From the NCBI RefSeq assembly GCF_963678635.1, contig NC_087062.1:51432028-51492027 (forward strand): 60,000 nucleotides of DNA. The letters are read 5' to 3'. The notes beneath the pieces were generated by a model. The model was given only the letters and a program-made list of their open reading frames with translations. It made no database searches and was not told the DNA's origin. This DNA comes from Symsagittifera roscoffensis. Taxonomy: Eukaryota; Xenacoelomorpha; Acoela; Convolutidae. Positions 33,722 through 45,180 of the stretch are shown here, in pieces (position 1 is the first letter of the stretch; every line of letters starts with the position of its first letter). Made by a program: the position numbers and the translations under genes.

Positions 33722-34500
33722 TTAAATTGAAAACTCCAGAATAAGAAAGCACGTGACCAAGAAAGCATGAGCTGGGGGGCTAGGTGCAACATAACAATAT
33801 CCAGGTCCTTTTTTCTTAGTAGATTTCACAGATCCAGCAGAGTCATGTAGAATTGCATATAGTCTAAATATTTTGGAGTTTACAAGAAAATTATTCAAAG
33901 AGGAATTTCCGTGTCCAATTAGGCATACAAAAGGAAGTTTTTGGTCCATTTCTTTCAAAATTTATGTCCGGGTCCAAAACAGTAGAGGTACAAAGAAATA
34001 AAATTTTACTTTTTGTATTTGACAAAAAAACTTGCTTTTTAATCTCAAAAGTTCTTAGAATTTCATTCAATGTCTGTACGTTCATTTTCTACAGTGCATT
34101 CGTCAATAATGATGCAAGATTTTTTGTATGTCTCTACATAACCTAGAAATGAAGGAAGTATATCGAGTAGCTTATCATTTTCTTCTCTTTGTAGTTGTGA
34201 AGATTGATTAATTTTCAATTTATTTCCAGTTCTACGAAACTGTATAAGTTCTGTTTATTTGGTATTGGATCTGTATCCTATGTAAATTTTTCTTCTTCCA
34301 TTATGTAGAGTCCACTTAAAATGAGATAGTTGTGAGTCTACGTCCAAATTCTGCAAGTTTGGTAATTTTTGTGATTCTATAATTAATAGTAAAATTTTTT
34401 GGGACTTTTTTTCAAGAACAATATGAAAAATTCCCAATTTTTTGTGAAGTTTCAATATTAGGTTTCTTGAAAAACCAATATTCCAACTCATACTGCTCAA
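33722..34500 (-). pseudogene. Putative second ATPase-like Polinton protein, copy B
   Basis: Reading down the minus strand: PNLQNLDVDSQLSHFKWTLH and NGRRKIYIGYRS (34400-34270), then a decayed Walker B-like region near 34110-34080. An open stretch TLNEILRTFEIKKQVFLSNT follows (34085-33891), then MDQKLPFVCLIGHGNSSLNN and HDSAGSVKSTKKKGPGYCYV (33958-33722). The IGHGNSS loop is not a standard P-loop. The two pieces overlap in different frames, showing a frameshift near 33920. Confidence 0.35.
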
Positions 34501-34572
34501 CGTGAATCCTAAAAAAAATGATTTTGAGGATAAATATTTGAATTAGAAGACAAAAAACATAATAAACACCAT

Positions 34573-35095
34573 TTATTGTACATTACAGTTCTCAAGAAAC
34601 TTAAAGTCTCCCAAAATTTGAGACAGTTCTTTGAATTCGTTCAATGTATAGTTGACATAGGCAACTTGTTTCCTTGCTTCATTCTCTTTTGCAGTGAAGA
34701 GTTGAATTTGAATGCAAGGAGGTTTGTTAACATTGTACTTTTTGATAGTGACACAAATTTGTCTTCAATTGTAAGTTGCTATGTCATACACTTTGTTGCA
34801 GTTGGCAAGCTCCTGATCCATAGTTGACTCCTTGTCAGAAGTGAGTTCCAATATAGGATTGAGTCCAAGGTTTTCAACATCGCGAAAAACAGTATTTCCT
34901 ATTGCCGAGATTGCTTCTCCTTCTTTTCCACCAAGGTAGATTACTTGCTGTCTTTTTTCGAAATGTCCCAATTCATTTTTTTGAATAGTTGAAAGCAGGG
35001 TTCAAAATCAATTTTTGGGCCCAAGCAAATCTCACAATTTTTGTGTGATTTTTTGAGAATTCAATATAATTCGGACTAGTGTCTTTTCTTGATTA
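34573..35095 (-). pseudogene. Putative PC4-like Polinton protein, copy B
   Basis: An open piece at 34971-34765 has GGKEGEAISAIGNTVFRDVE and LTSDKESTMDQELANCNK, then a stop after DIATYN. The same frame continues with RQICVTIKKYNVNKPPCIQI, KENEARKQVAYVNYTLNEF and KELSQILGDFKFLENCNVQ to a stop at 34573-34575. The long in-frame C-terminus after a single stop, plus agreement with copy A, makes this the best view of the protein. The PC4 assignment is tentative. Confidence 0.4.
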
Positions 35096-35230
35096 CATTT
35101 TTGGAGAGCAAACTGATCAGATGAAGAGAAAAGAGAAAAATGATTTTCAGATTAAATGAAAATGGAAGTAAGCAATGTGAGTCATTCAATTAACCATGAA
35201 GGGAAAGCGAACTATAATTGAAACTTATGA

Positions 35231-35720
35231 GTGAAGTTTCCAAATATGGAATTGTGTAGGTGCTATTGTTCCTATATAATTCCACAATTCTCAGCAAAAG
35301 TCCTTGTTACAGATGGCTGCCGCTATGTGTCAAGCTCTTCCGAGCTTTTGTTCAGATTGTTGTCACAAAAATCGCTATTTATTTCCGTTTCCAGTGATTC
35401 TTACAAAAAAATATATATAGTAACCAATCAGTTTTGTGTCTCTACCCGCAATTCTTACTGTTCTTTGGAAAATGGTAATTTGTTCAACCTTCGATCAAAT
35501 TTTACAACGATTGGGTAATTTTCATTTCACATACCAACTTATCGATTGTCTTTACACTCTGTACAAACACAGATTTTATTCGATTGTTATTTCATCAACT
35601 GGCAAAGTTTTCAATCAACCTGACATCACTGTTCATAACAATCAATTTGAAATGGAAAGGAGCAGAAAAAATGCTAAGAAAAGACTGCCATGCAAAAAAT
35701 TCAAACGTCACTACTTATGA
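35231..35720 (+). pseudogene. Unknown plus-strand Polinton ORF, copy B
   Basis: Two overlapping open frames: 35231-35518 (FPNMELCRCYCS, VTDGCRYVSSSSELLFRL) and 35436-35720 (YQLIDCLYTLYKHRFYSIVI, SSTGKVFNQPD, basic C-terminus RSRKNAKKR). The frame break falls in the same region as in copy A, so either the break is ancestral or the gene contains a short intron. Divergent from the PC4-like gene. Confidence 0.4.
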
Positions 35721-36009
35721 GCTAACCAGAAATTAGCTTCCACACAAACTATCGGTTCAGCTTTTCTAGAAAGAAATCGTAACGTACAAAACTCAAAACA
35801 CGAACATGATTTGTTAAAAACAAATGATTGTTTCATTGATATTATGGATTTGTAATTCGTTATCATGTCAATTTTTCAACAAGAAACTTTTGATAATCCA
35901 TCTATTGTCTTTCAGGTTTACAAAATTACCAAATTTTTAAAAAAAAAGGAAAAACAACTCACCGTTACTAATAAATTTGCAATAAGTTTTTCAAACTTGT
36001 AAGAATGAT

Positions 36010-38110
36010 ATAAAATTTCTTTTGACATTCAAGAAGTTGCAAAAAAATTTCTTAACAAGTTGCAGAAAGTTTTTCAATTTTTTGACAAGATGCGGACAAG
36101 ATGCAAAAATTGTTTCAATTTTTTTCGACAAAATGCGAAAAGTGTTTCATTTTTGTTTGACATTATGCAAAAAGTGTTTCAAATTTTCCTCAAAATGTGA
36201 AAAGTGTTTCAATTTTTTTGACAAAATGCAAAAAGCGTTTCAATTTTTTTTTGATAAAATGCGAAAATGTTTCATTTTTTTCCTTCAAATGCAAAAAATG
36301 TTTCAATTTTTTTGACAAAATGCGAAAATTGTTTCACTTTTTTCGACAAAATGGAAAAAGTGTTTCAATTTTTTTTTTGACAATATGCAAAAAATGTTTC
36401 ATTTTTTTCCCTCCAAATGCGAAAATCGCTTCAATTTAGTTTGACAAAAAACAAAAAAGGGTTCAGTTTTTTCGACAAGATGCAAACAATCTATCAATTT
36501 TTTCGTTAAAATGCGAAAACTGTTTCAATTTTTTCTTCAAAGTGCCAAAAGTGTGTGAGATTTTTTTTGACAGGAAGCAAAAACCATCAGGTATATTTTA
36601 CCATCTAAACCATCTAGTGTTTTTCTTAATATGTGTGCGTGTTCGGAGCACTAAATTATGTTCTAATTGTGTTTCAATGATTTACCCTGAAACCCTCATC
36701 TGTTCTCATAATTAAAATGAAATTGGAAAAGTATTCCAATTTTTTTGACAATATGCAAAAAATGTTTCATTTTTTTCTACAAATGCGAAAATTGTTTCAG
36801 TATTTTTTGACAAAAGGCTAAAAGTGTTTCAGTTTTTTCGACAAAATGCCAAAAGTGTTTAACTTTTTTCGACAAAACAAGATGCGAACAGTTTCTCTTT
36901 TTTTAAATAAAATGCGAAGTGTTTCAATTTTTTCTTCAATGTGCCAAAAAAGTCTGAGCTTTTTTTTTGACAAGATGCAAAAACCATCAGGTATATTTTA
37001 CCATCTAAACCATCTAGTGTTTTTCTTAATATATGTGCAAATATTAATAAAGTTTCTTAACATGTGTGTGTGTTCGGAGCACTAAATTATGTTCTAATTG
37101 TTTTTCAATGATTTACTCTGAACCTCTCATCTGTTCTCATAACTAAAATGAAATGCGAAAGGTATTAAAAAAAAATTTGACAATATGCAAAAAAATTTTC
37201 ATTTTTTTCCTCCAAATGCCAAAGTGTTTCAATTTTTTCTACAAAAAGCGAAAAATGTTTCAGTTTTTGTAGACAAGATGCGAAAATCTTTTTATACTTT
37301 TTTTTGATAAAATGTGAAAAGCGTTTAATTTTTTTTGACAAGATGCGAACAGTTTTTCACTAATTTCGATAAAATGCGAAAGGTGTTTCAAATTTTTCTT
37401 CAAAGTGCCAAAAGTGTGTAAGTTTTTTTGACAAGATGAAAAAACCATCAAGTATTTTTTACCTACTAAACCATCTAGTGTTTTTCTTAATATGTGTGCA
37501 AGAATTAATCAATTTTCTTAACATGTGTGCAAGTTCGGAGCACTTAATTAAGTTCTAACTGTTTTTAAATTATTTAACCTGAACCTCTCATTTGTTCTCA
37601 TAATTAAAGTGAAAAGTGAAAAGTGTTTCAACTTTTTTGACAACATGCAAAAAATGTTTCATTTTTTCCCTTCCAAATGCAAAAAATGTTTCATTTATTT
37701 TTTTGACAAAATGCCAAAAGTGTTTCAATTTTTTCGACAATTGCGAAAAGTGTTTCCTTTTTTTCGACAAAATGCGAAAAGTGTTTCAATTTCTTTTTGA
37801 CAATATGCAAAAAATGTTTCATTTTTTTCCTCCAAATGCGAAAATCGTTTTATTTTTTTTTTGACAAAATGCGAAAGTGCTTCTTTTTTTTTCGACAAAA
37901 TGAGAAAAATGTTTCAATTTTTTCGACAAAATGCGAAAAGTGTTTCAGTTTTTTGTCAAGATGCGAAAAGTTTTTCAAACTTTTTTGACAAAATGTGAAG
38001 AGTATTTCATTTGTTTGACAAGATGCGAACAGCTTTTTGTTTTTTATTTGATAAATTGCAAAAAGGTTTCAACTTTTTCTTCGAAGTGCTAAAAGTGTGT
38101 AAGTTTTTTT
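36010..38110. repeat. About 31-bp minisatellite with higher-order units
   Basis: Dozens of variants of GACAAAATGCGAAAAGTGTT followed by TCAATTTTTTC, period about 30-33 bp. The array is punctuated by a longer block (ACCATC...CATCTAGTGTTTTTCTTAA, then TATGTGTGC) near 36590, 36990, 37445 and 38130. Copy A has only one or two such units (9780-9830) followed by the same block, so this array expanded in copy B. Its apparent short ORFs (KMRKVFQFF repeats) are by-products. Confidence 0.85.
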
Positions 38111-38357
38111 TGACAAGACGCGAAACAATCAGGTATTTTTTACCATCTAAACCATCTAGTGTTCCTAATATGTGTGCAAAAATTAACCAAGTTTCTTAAC
38201 ATGTGTGCGAGTTTGGAGCACTTAATTAAGTTCTAATTGTTTTTCAATGATTTACACTGAACCTCACATCTGTTCTCATATTTAAAAAGAAATTGAAGAA
38301 ATTAAATAATTACGAAAAATGATTTTAATACCAACCAACAATATTTCACAAAACTGT

Positions 38358-38855
38358 TCAATCAAAGAGCTGCCAAGCAGCAGAAGATTTCTGGAGGTTT
38401 TCTATAGAACGCAATGCTGGACGAGTTTCCATCGCTGGTGGTTGTTGTGGAGGGTTGATATGAGGCGTCATTGTTTCTGAGAAACCCTCATCTTCATCTA
38501 TTGTGATGGGTTTTTCGGCTGATCCAATATCCTCCTCCCAAGGAAAGAGGAAGTCGTCGACTGGTTGAGCCACAAATCTTGAGTCAGGAATCTCGGGGTA
38601 GTATATTCCCACATGTTCAGACACTTCCTCCATCATTTGCATTGTTCCAAGTTGGTTCTCTGTGACGGGTACTTGGATCGTATGATTTTTGTTGAAATCC
38701 CTTTGCATCACTTCCACCATGTGCCAGACTTGGATTGGGATGTCCATTTGTGCCAGAAAAACTCCAGAGATTGTTTCTCGCACTTGAATTTGTACTTGAT
38801 CAGGTGAAAATTCTACAGAGTACATAAAGTTGCTGTTTTGCACTGCGAAGATCAT
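38358..38855 (-). CDS. Unknown Polinton protein with acidic Pro-rich tail, intact ORF
   Basis: First ATG at 38855-38853 (MIFAVQNSNFMYSVEFSPD), about 165 codons to a stop at 38358. The N-terminal half looks folded (QVQIQVRETISGVFLAQMDI, VWHMVEVMQRDF, YPEIPDSRFVAQPVDDFLFP). The C-terminal half is acidic and Pro-rich (ITIDEDEGFSETM, NPPQQPPAMETRPALR). It is uninterrupted, unlike every other gene of copy B, and its two copy A counterparts share a premature stop. A CCAAT-box array lies 200-370 bp upstream. No homologue recognised; possibly a regulatory protein, but that is a guess. Confidence 0.6.
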   Translation of the reverse strand: MIFAVQNSNFMYSVEFSPDQVQIQVRETISGVFLAQMDIPIQVWHMVEVMQRDFNKNHTIQVPVTENQLGTMQMMEEVSEHVGIYYPEIPDSRFVAQPVDDFLFPWEEDIGSAEKPITIDEDEGFSETMTPHINPPQQPPAMETRPALRSIENLQKSSAAWQLFD

Positions 38856-38949
38856 TTTGAGCAACAAGTCAACAGAAATATACTGTGTAAAAACAAAATT
38901 TACAGTTGAAAGTGAAGTAGTTATTGGAATTTAAGTTGAAATTAAAGTA

Positions 38950-39235
38950 TTCACAGCTGAGAGAGGAGGTAGTTGACTGTAGTTAACTTGAAACTAAAAT
39001 GATTTTTAGTTAGGAGTTAGGGGTTCCTTCAACTCGAATGTGTGGGTTTAACCAATCAGAATTAGTTTTTCTTATTTGGATTGTAGTCGTGTCCAATCAG
39101 ATTTTAGCTTCCTTTTTATTGAATTCTCGGACAAAAGTCGTGTCCAATCAGAAACAAAACTCCATTTTACCCATGTCGTTTCCAATCACAAAAACGTTCA
39201 TTTTTGTTGTAGTTGTCGTATCCAATCAGACAAAA
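38950..39235. promoter_or_regulatory. CCAAT-box array with GTCGT companion motif, Polinton copy B
   Basis: CCAATCAG at 39052, 39093, 39144 and 39222 and CCAATCAC at 39182, spaced 38-51 bp. Four of the five are preceded by GTCGT at a fixed distance (composite GTCGTNTCCAATCA). A GAGAGAGGAGGTAG motif lies at about 38957. The array is upstream of the intact minus-strand ORF. CCAATCAG matches the NF-Y consensus; regular 40-bp spacing suggests a real enhancer or promoter array. Confidence 0.6.
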
Positions 39236-39330
39236 GCTTACCTTTTAAGGACTTAAATCTTCCAAATAAGTACAAAGATACACAAAAGCAATTGCGAAGT
39301 AAAATGACCAAAAGTTTTTTTGCGTAAAAA

Positions 39331-39952
39331 TAAGAATTACTGCCGATAAAAGTAACCAAAAGAAAAAAATTAATAAAAGAAGCATCTCTGCAGTATTCTC
39401 ATCAAATTAATTGAACTTTCTGTATGTACTCACTGAAAAACCGCCAATTTTCGAGTAGATAGTCAAATTCTTTGATTTTGATGTAGGTTTGAGAGGATAG
39501 TTCGAAATTGATGAATTTTTCAAAGCAATTTTCTGGAAATCTTATTCCAAACCGAATCAAGCAGGATTTTGAACTTTGAAAATCCCTAAAAAAATGAAGG
39601 AATAAAGAATTTTGTTGGGCAGTTTTAACAAATTTGGGTAATAAGAATTACTGCCGATAAAAGTAACAAAAGAAAACAATTAATAAAAGAAGCATCTCTG
39701 CAGTATTCTCATCAAATTAATTGAACTTTCTGTATGTACTCACTGAAAAACCGCCAATTTTCGGGTAGATAGTCAAGTTTTTTGATTTTGATGTAGGTTT
39801 GAGAGGATAGTTCGAAATTGATGAATTTTTCAAAGCAATTTTCTGGAAATCTTATTCCAAACCGAATCAAGCAGGATTTTGAACTTTGAAAATCCCTAAA
39901 AAAATGAAGGAATAAAGAATTTTGTTGGGCAGTTTTAACAAATTTGGGTATT
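39331..39952. repeat. 311-bp tandem duplication
   Basis: TAAGAATTACTGCCGATAAA begins at 39331 and again at 39642 (offset 311). The two copies are almost identical through GGCAGTTTTAACAAATTTGG. The duplication copies the 3' end of the minus-strand FRETYSI gene, leaving an extra, promoterless gene end at 39331-39641. Confidence 0.9.
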
Positions 39953-40367
39953 GGGTAGGGGATAAAAAGAATGTTTGATAAATTATCGTACAATTTTTTT
40001 CAACTTGTCGTACAAATTTTCTCTCCTTGTGAAATGCGCAATATGTGGATCAAAAGTAAACTCTTTGATTGAGTAAGTTTCTCTAAAGAGACCTTTACGA
40101 AGACGGATAACTCTAATTTGTACATTAAAAAGCGTCCAAAAAATTATGAAAAAAGTAAGAGTCAACATCTATTTCACCAATAAAAAAATCAATTGGAATT
40201 TTTTCTTTTTTCTTGTAAAGTAACTCGAGGAAATTCAAATGTTTTTGATAGACTTTTTCCAAATAATGATCAAAGTTTTTGAAAAATGATAAATAGTTCA
40301 TTTTTAGAAGATGCTGAAGTCTGATTGGTTGATTTCCAACAAACAGCGTTACTAAAAAAATACTCAA
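39712..40367 (-). pseudogene. Unknown Polinton gene with FRETYSI motif, copy B
   Basis: The upstream frame, 40367-40125, reads YLSFFKNFDHYLEKVYQKHL, FLELLYKKKEKIPIDFFIGE and DVDSYFFHNFLDAF. The next frame (40168-39983) has IRVIRLRKGLFRETYSIKEF. The last (39993-39712) has SSKSCLIRFGIRFPENCFEK and FELSSQTYIKIKKLDYLPEN. Three frames carry one protein of about 215 residues, separated by frameshifts at about 40130 and 39990. Divergent from polB. No family recognised. Confidence 0.45.
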
Positions 40368-40616
40368 TTCTGTTTGGTTGATTTTCTCTCACCAATAGTT
40401 AAAAAAAACCTTTTCATTTTGACTTTCTTTTACGTTAAAAGAAATTGCTCTATGCTTTGTATAACTACTAAACAAAAATTTTCAATAATTTCGAACCATT
40501 CAAAGTAAGTATAATTAATGTAATTTTCTGGGACTTTTTGAAATCTCTAAATTTTGTAGGTGCTATGTACTTTTATTAAATTTTGCTACAAGCTAAACTT
40601 CCCACTTTTTTTCAGA

Positions 40617-43600
40617 TGCCAGCACTCAACAGGAATGAGAAAGTGAAATGCGAGGACTGTGGTAAAGTGTACAGTAGAGCCAACGCGGCTCGATATCGCA
40701 AGAGTTGGGTGCGATTACTTATTTCTTGTCTGGAATGTATTTCGATAAGCACGGTTTGCCAGTATGGCCTGCTTCTACTGTTGCTTCTTTGATTGGCAGC
40801 AATGACAATAACACAATACTTGACCAACCGCACGGACATCTTCGATCAAATTTAACACCAACTCAAATGGCTTTCAACTGTAGCTTTAAAAAATTTGAAC
40901 TGAATTTTAAAGCAGAAGAAGTTGATTTGCTCGATTTTATGACGAGAATGAAAGAAATCATATATGATCTGATTTTCGTTCACGTTCAAGAAAAATCAAT
41001 CAAAATGCAGCTTTCAGTCGAAGTAAGCATGATCAAACACATCAGTGGCGAAGAAGAGGAACCAGAGCAAGGAACCAGAGCATTTCCATACGAGCAAGAA
41101 GCAGGTAAAGCCAACCCCCAAGTCAACAAAGTGTGTAACGAGTGAGAAAGAATTTCCAAGCTATTATTCACTTCAACAACATCGCCAGAAAGATTACGAG
41201 TTAAAAGCGAGGAAAACGAGTGATTCTGTTGCTGATTTGATCAAAATCTAGGAAAACGAGGAGGATAGTGATCAGCAATGAGATGATTTGAAAGCCTGTC
41301 AACACGTCTTGACAGATACCGAGATGGAAAATGGACGTCACAAGAAATTCAACCTGCAAATTTCAAAATTAGACTCTAATTTAATTAATGAAAAACTGGA
41401 TCAAATGAGCGAAAAACTTAATTGTGCAGCAAAACTGAACATTGCTTTGGGGTTTGTGTTAGATAATAGAGGAACCGTCGATTATCGTTATTTCTACGCT
41501 CATGAAAAAAAAACACACCCTTCGATAAATCTATGCTGCTTTGTACTAAAGCAGACTTGTCGACTATACAGAACAAGGTCAATAAGCAAGATATTATTAA
41601 AGTTTGTACACAAGAGAGACAAAATACAAAACGGTGATTCAAGTTGATAACAAATGTGACCATTTTTGCTGCCCTATTGAAAAACGTACCCATGGGATGT
41701 CCAGATTCAGTGATTCCTGAACCGCTTCTGAGGAATAACCATGTTAATTGTTTGATTTCGGATTTTAAAAAAAAACAAGCATACAATGACAATTTGTGTT
41801 TGTTTCGAGCTCTTGCAGCTCGATTGCATGGAACAACTAGTCTTGAAACAACCACATCAAGACTTCTGATGCTATTTTTGAAAAATCGGGTTGTGATCCC
41901 AAACACTTTTGTAGAGTTTCGATGTATAATCTTCCAATAGTTGAAGATGTAGTAGGGAAAACATCTTTTTCTACGATATGGACATTGAAGATGGAGATTT
42001 TGTGGGTGAATTAAACAAATACAGATACAACAACCACATTATTTACGTCAATAGCATCGACAATTTCTTTAAATGCTTCCGATACCCAACTTGCGATACA
42101 TTTTTCAATCTCTCTCAAAATTTCAACAAGCATCATCTACGATGTAAAGACCGAATCAGAAACATTTACCCCAAAAATGTTTACACTCTACGAGAGACGT
42201 TGTTTGAAAAACTGGATGGGTTCAATATTCAGTTAACCAAAGAACGAATTTTATTCAAAAGTTTCGCTATTTTTGACTTTAAATCAATTTGCGTGCCATC
42301 CGAGTTACAAAAATTGACAAAAACAATAACTTGGATTGGGAAGCATGAATCCTTATCAGTGACAATCTCATCCAATTCGCTTAATAAACCAGTATTTTTG
42401 TTTGACAAAGGTACACAATTCCTTATTATTGACTTTGTGGCAAATTTGGAGTTGTTAGCGGGAAAAATAGAGCCTAAATGCGATCAAAACTTCAGGAAAT
42501 TGAAAATTTAATCGAAAAGCGGCTACACTCGATTTTGAGTATCCTGAATGAACGAGGCAGTTTCAACAAGAGTGAAGCAAGAGAGTACGAAGACGATTGT
42601 ATCGAGGATGATAAAGAAATAGACGCATCCATTCACTTTCTCAGGATTCAAAAAAAAAATCAAATGATTGATTTGATGCAACATCTAGAGAGATTTACTA
42701 TTACTCTGCCAGTGTTTGGATTCAACATTGGTCGGTATGATATAAACCTCATTAAAGCATACCTCATTACCTACCTTATCAGTGAAAAAGAAATTGAACC
42801 TTCAGTAATCTAGAAAGCAAACGACTTTATTTCCTTCAATTTTGGAGATGTTCAGCTTCTGGACGTTATTAAGTTTTTGGTTGAAGCTACTACTTTAGAC
42901 TCTTTTCTAAACGCATACAAAGCCAGTGAGATGAAAGGATATTTTCAAACGATTGGTTTGATACTCCCATCGAGCTTGATGAACAACAACTACCCTCGTG
43001 TGACGACTTCTACAGCAAACTGAAGAATAGCAACCCTCTCGATAAAAAGTGACGATTTTCAGAAGCATCTCAAAACTAGATTAACTGAAGAGCAAGCCTT
43101 GAAAAAACTCGGGCTTCAAACCAAATCACTTGCTGGATTGGAAAGCTACAACTATTTGAAATCCATGTGGGAACATGAACTTATGTCAACATTTCGAGAT
43201 TTTCTACAGTGGTATAATAACAAGTTGTTCCCACCCTTCATGCTATGCAGAAATTGATTGAATTTCATCTTGACAAAGGGATAGACTTGTTAAAGCTCGG
43301 CTGCACACCACCGAATTTAGCAAAAATCTGTCAACACAAGTCAACCGACTATCAGTTTAACCCATTCTTTTCGAGTGATAGCGAATTGCTTGAAAAAATA
43401 CGGGAAGACATGATCCTTGGTCCCTCAATTGTTTTCACAATGAAAGGAGTAGCAAACGAAACGTTTATTCGAAAGTCAAATAACTGGTGTAAATCAATCG
43501 TTGGTATTGATGCTGTCAACTCTATCCTCATTCTATGTGTCAGGAAATGCGGCCCACAGGCTTGTATACGAGATGGGACTACGATGAGGAAACACAAAAA

Positions 43601-45180
43601 TTCAAGGCAAGGCAGAATCGAGTTGGAACATTTGAAACTATGGTCATCTCATACTTTCAAGCAGCCAGACCTGAAAGCAAAACTGAGAGTTACTACACTA
43701 CAGGAACCCAGAAAAAAATTGATTGCTTTAGAGTTGATGGTTATTGCAACCATTGTAAGACTGTCTTTGAAGCAATAGGTTGTGATTTCCGTTTTTGCCC
43801 TGGTAAAGAAGCTAGACCGAGCCTAACTGATAATGATAACAAAAGAGGAACAAAGAAAAGAGAAATGGATGGGCTTCGAAAAGGTTGCAATCGAGAACAA
43901 AGATTTTCTATAGAAGAAATGTGGGAGTGTAGTTGGTGGGATCAATTTAAAAACAATGTAGACGTAAAAAATCAAGTTAGAACTCACTTTCCCTTCAAAA
44001 GACCTCTTCCTGCCATTTCACTAGTGCAAAAATTAAGAAATGAAACAATGTTTGGCTACGTGCAATGCGATCTGAGTGTTCCAGATGAGCTCAAAGCAAA
44101 ACTTTCCAAGTTCCACCTGTTTTCAAAAGTTTTGATGTTACCAGAAACGATATAGGGGATTATATGAAGACATATGCGGAAGAAAACGATTTGTTAAAAC
44201 AACCGCAACGAATGTTGATATCGAGCTTCAAGTTAAACAACGGAACACTTATCACACCACTCTTTAACTCTTACTTGGATCTTGGACTACAGTGTACAAA
44301 AAATCATCGATTTGTACAATACACATCGCGTAAAGTATTTAACGGTTTTGTTCAGTCTGTTGTTGATGCTAGGCGGCTGGCGATGAAAATCCATTATCTG
44401 GCGTAGTAGTCGAAACAATGAAACTTCTCAGAAATAGTTCCTACGGCTATCAAATAATGGACAGATCAAAACATACAATGACAAAATATCTTGGATACGA
44501 AAAGCCCACCAAGCTATCAATAACCAATTCTTCAAATGACTCAATATCGTAGCAAAAGATTTGTATGAAGTGGAGCTTGTTAAATCTACTATAGAGCACC
44601 AAATATAGTAGTATTCTTTATACTAGAGTATGCCAAGTTGAGAATGTTGGAGCTGTATTATAAGTTTTTCGATAAAGTTTGCGATGTCAGCAAATTCGAC
44701 GAACTCGCAACGGAAACAGATTCCTTCTATTTGGCTCAAGCAGAAGAAAATTTAGATGAATGTATCTTTCCCAGCAAGCGAGCAGAATGGACTGAAAAGC
44801 GAAGCAAGGACTGTCGAGACGATTTCAGAGCAGATGCGCAAAACAACTTCTCCATCGTACTTGTTGCTCTAAACATAAGAAACATGAACAGAGAGAACCA
44901 GGATTGTTCACGGAAAAGTTCAATTGCACCGAAATGTTATGCCTGTGTAATAAAACCTATTGCTGTTATGATAGTAAAAGTCAAAAGTATAAGTTTAGCA
45001 GTAAAGGACTGAACAAACGCGCATTATAAGACTCTGGAGATGGCCTGATGGCAAACTATCGACAAGTACTGGATGAGGCAGTGAATTTGAAGTCACCGAA
45101 TAGAGGAATTAAAACCATGAACTATGTAGTCGCAACTTATGAACAAACTAAATAAAAACTGAGCTATTTTACCCTAAACG
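40617..45180 (+). pseudogene. Polinton protein-primed DNA polymerase B, copy B
   Basis: ATG at 40617 opens with MPALNRNEKVKCEDCGKVYS. Later parts, in at least eight frame segments: LKACQHVLTDTEMENGRHKK; a second zinc-finger-like CFRYPTCDTFFNLSQNFNKH near 42075-42135; exonuclease motif I FAIFDFKSI (usual D-x-E, here D-x-K) near 42270; exonuclease II VFGFNIGRYDINLI (42712-42750); WECSWWDQF (43923-43950); polymerase motif B KLLRNSSYGYQIMD (44420-44460); motif C region TETDSFYLAQ (usual D-T-D-S) near 44718-44745. Length suits family B pPol of Polintons. Inactivated by frameshifts and catalytic changes. Confidence 0.8.
40740..41085 (+). other. Extra about 115-residue segment inside polB zinc-finger region
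   Basis: Copy A passes directly from CGGAATGTA to TTTTCATACGAGCAAGAAGC, with about 45 bp between. Copy B has about 345 bp there, fully open (part of 40705-41145). It reads FDKHGLPVWPASTVASLIGS, CSFKKFELNFKAEEVDLLDF, FVHVQEKSIKMQLSVEVSM and ISGEEEEPEQ. The 'K-S-I-K-x-Q-L-S-V-x-V' segment looks like a conserved protein block from a related Polinton ORF, so copy A may have a deletion or copy B may have acquired a domain. Confidence 0.45.

Noticed and set aside
36022-36439. Phe-rich ORFs (KMRKVFQFF repeats) as a structural protein
   Set aside because: They follow the minisatellite unit, appear in several frames and break wherever the period varies.
36010-38110. CRISPR-like array of short repeats
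   Set aside because: The 31-bp units are contiguous and degenerate, with no unique spacers. The genome is eukaryotic.
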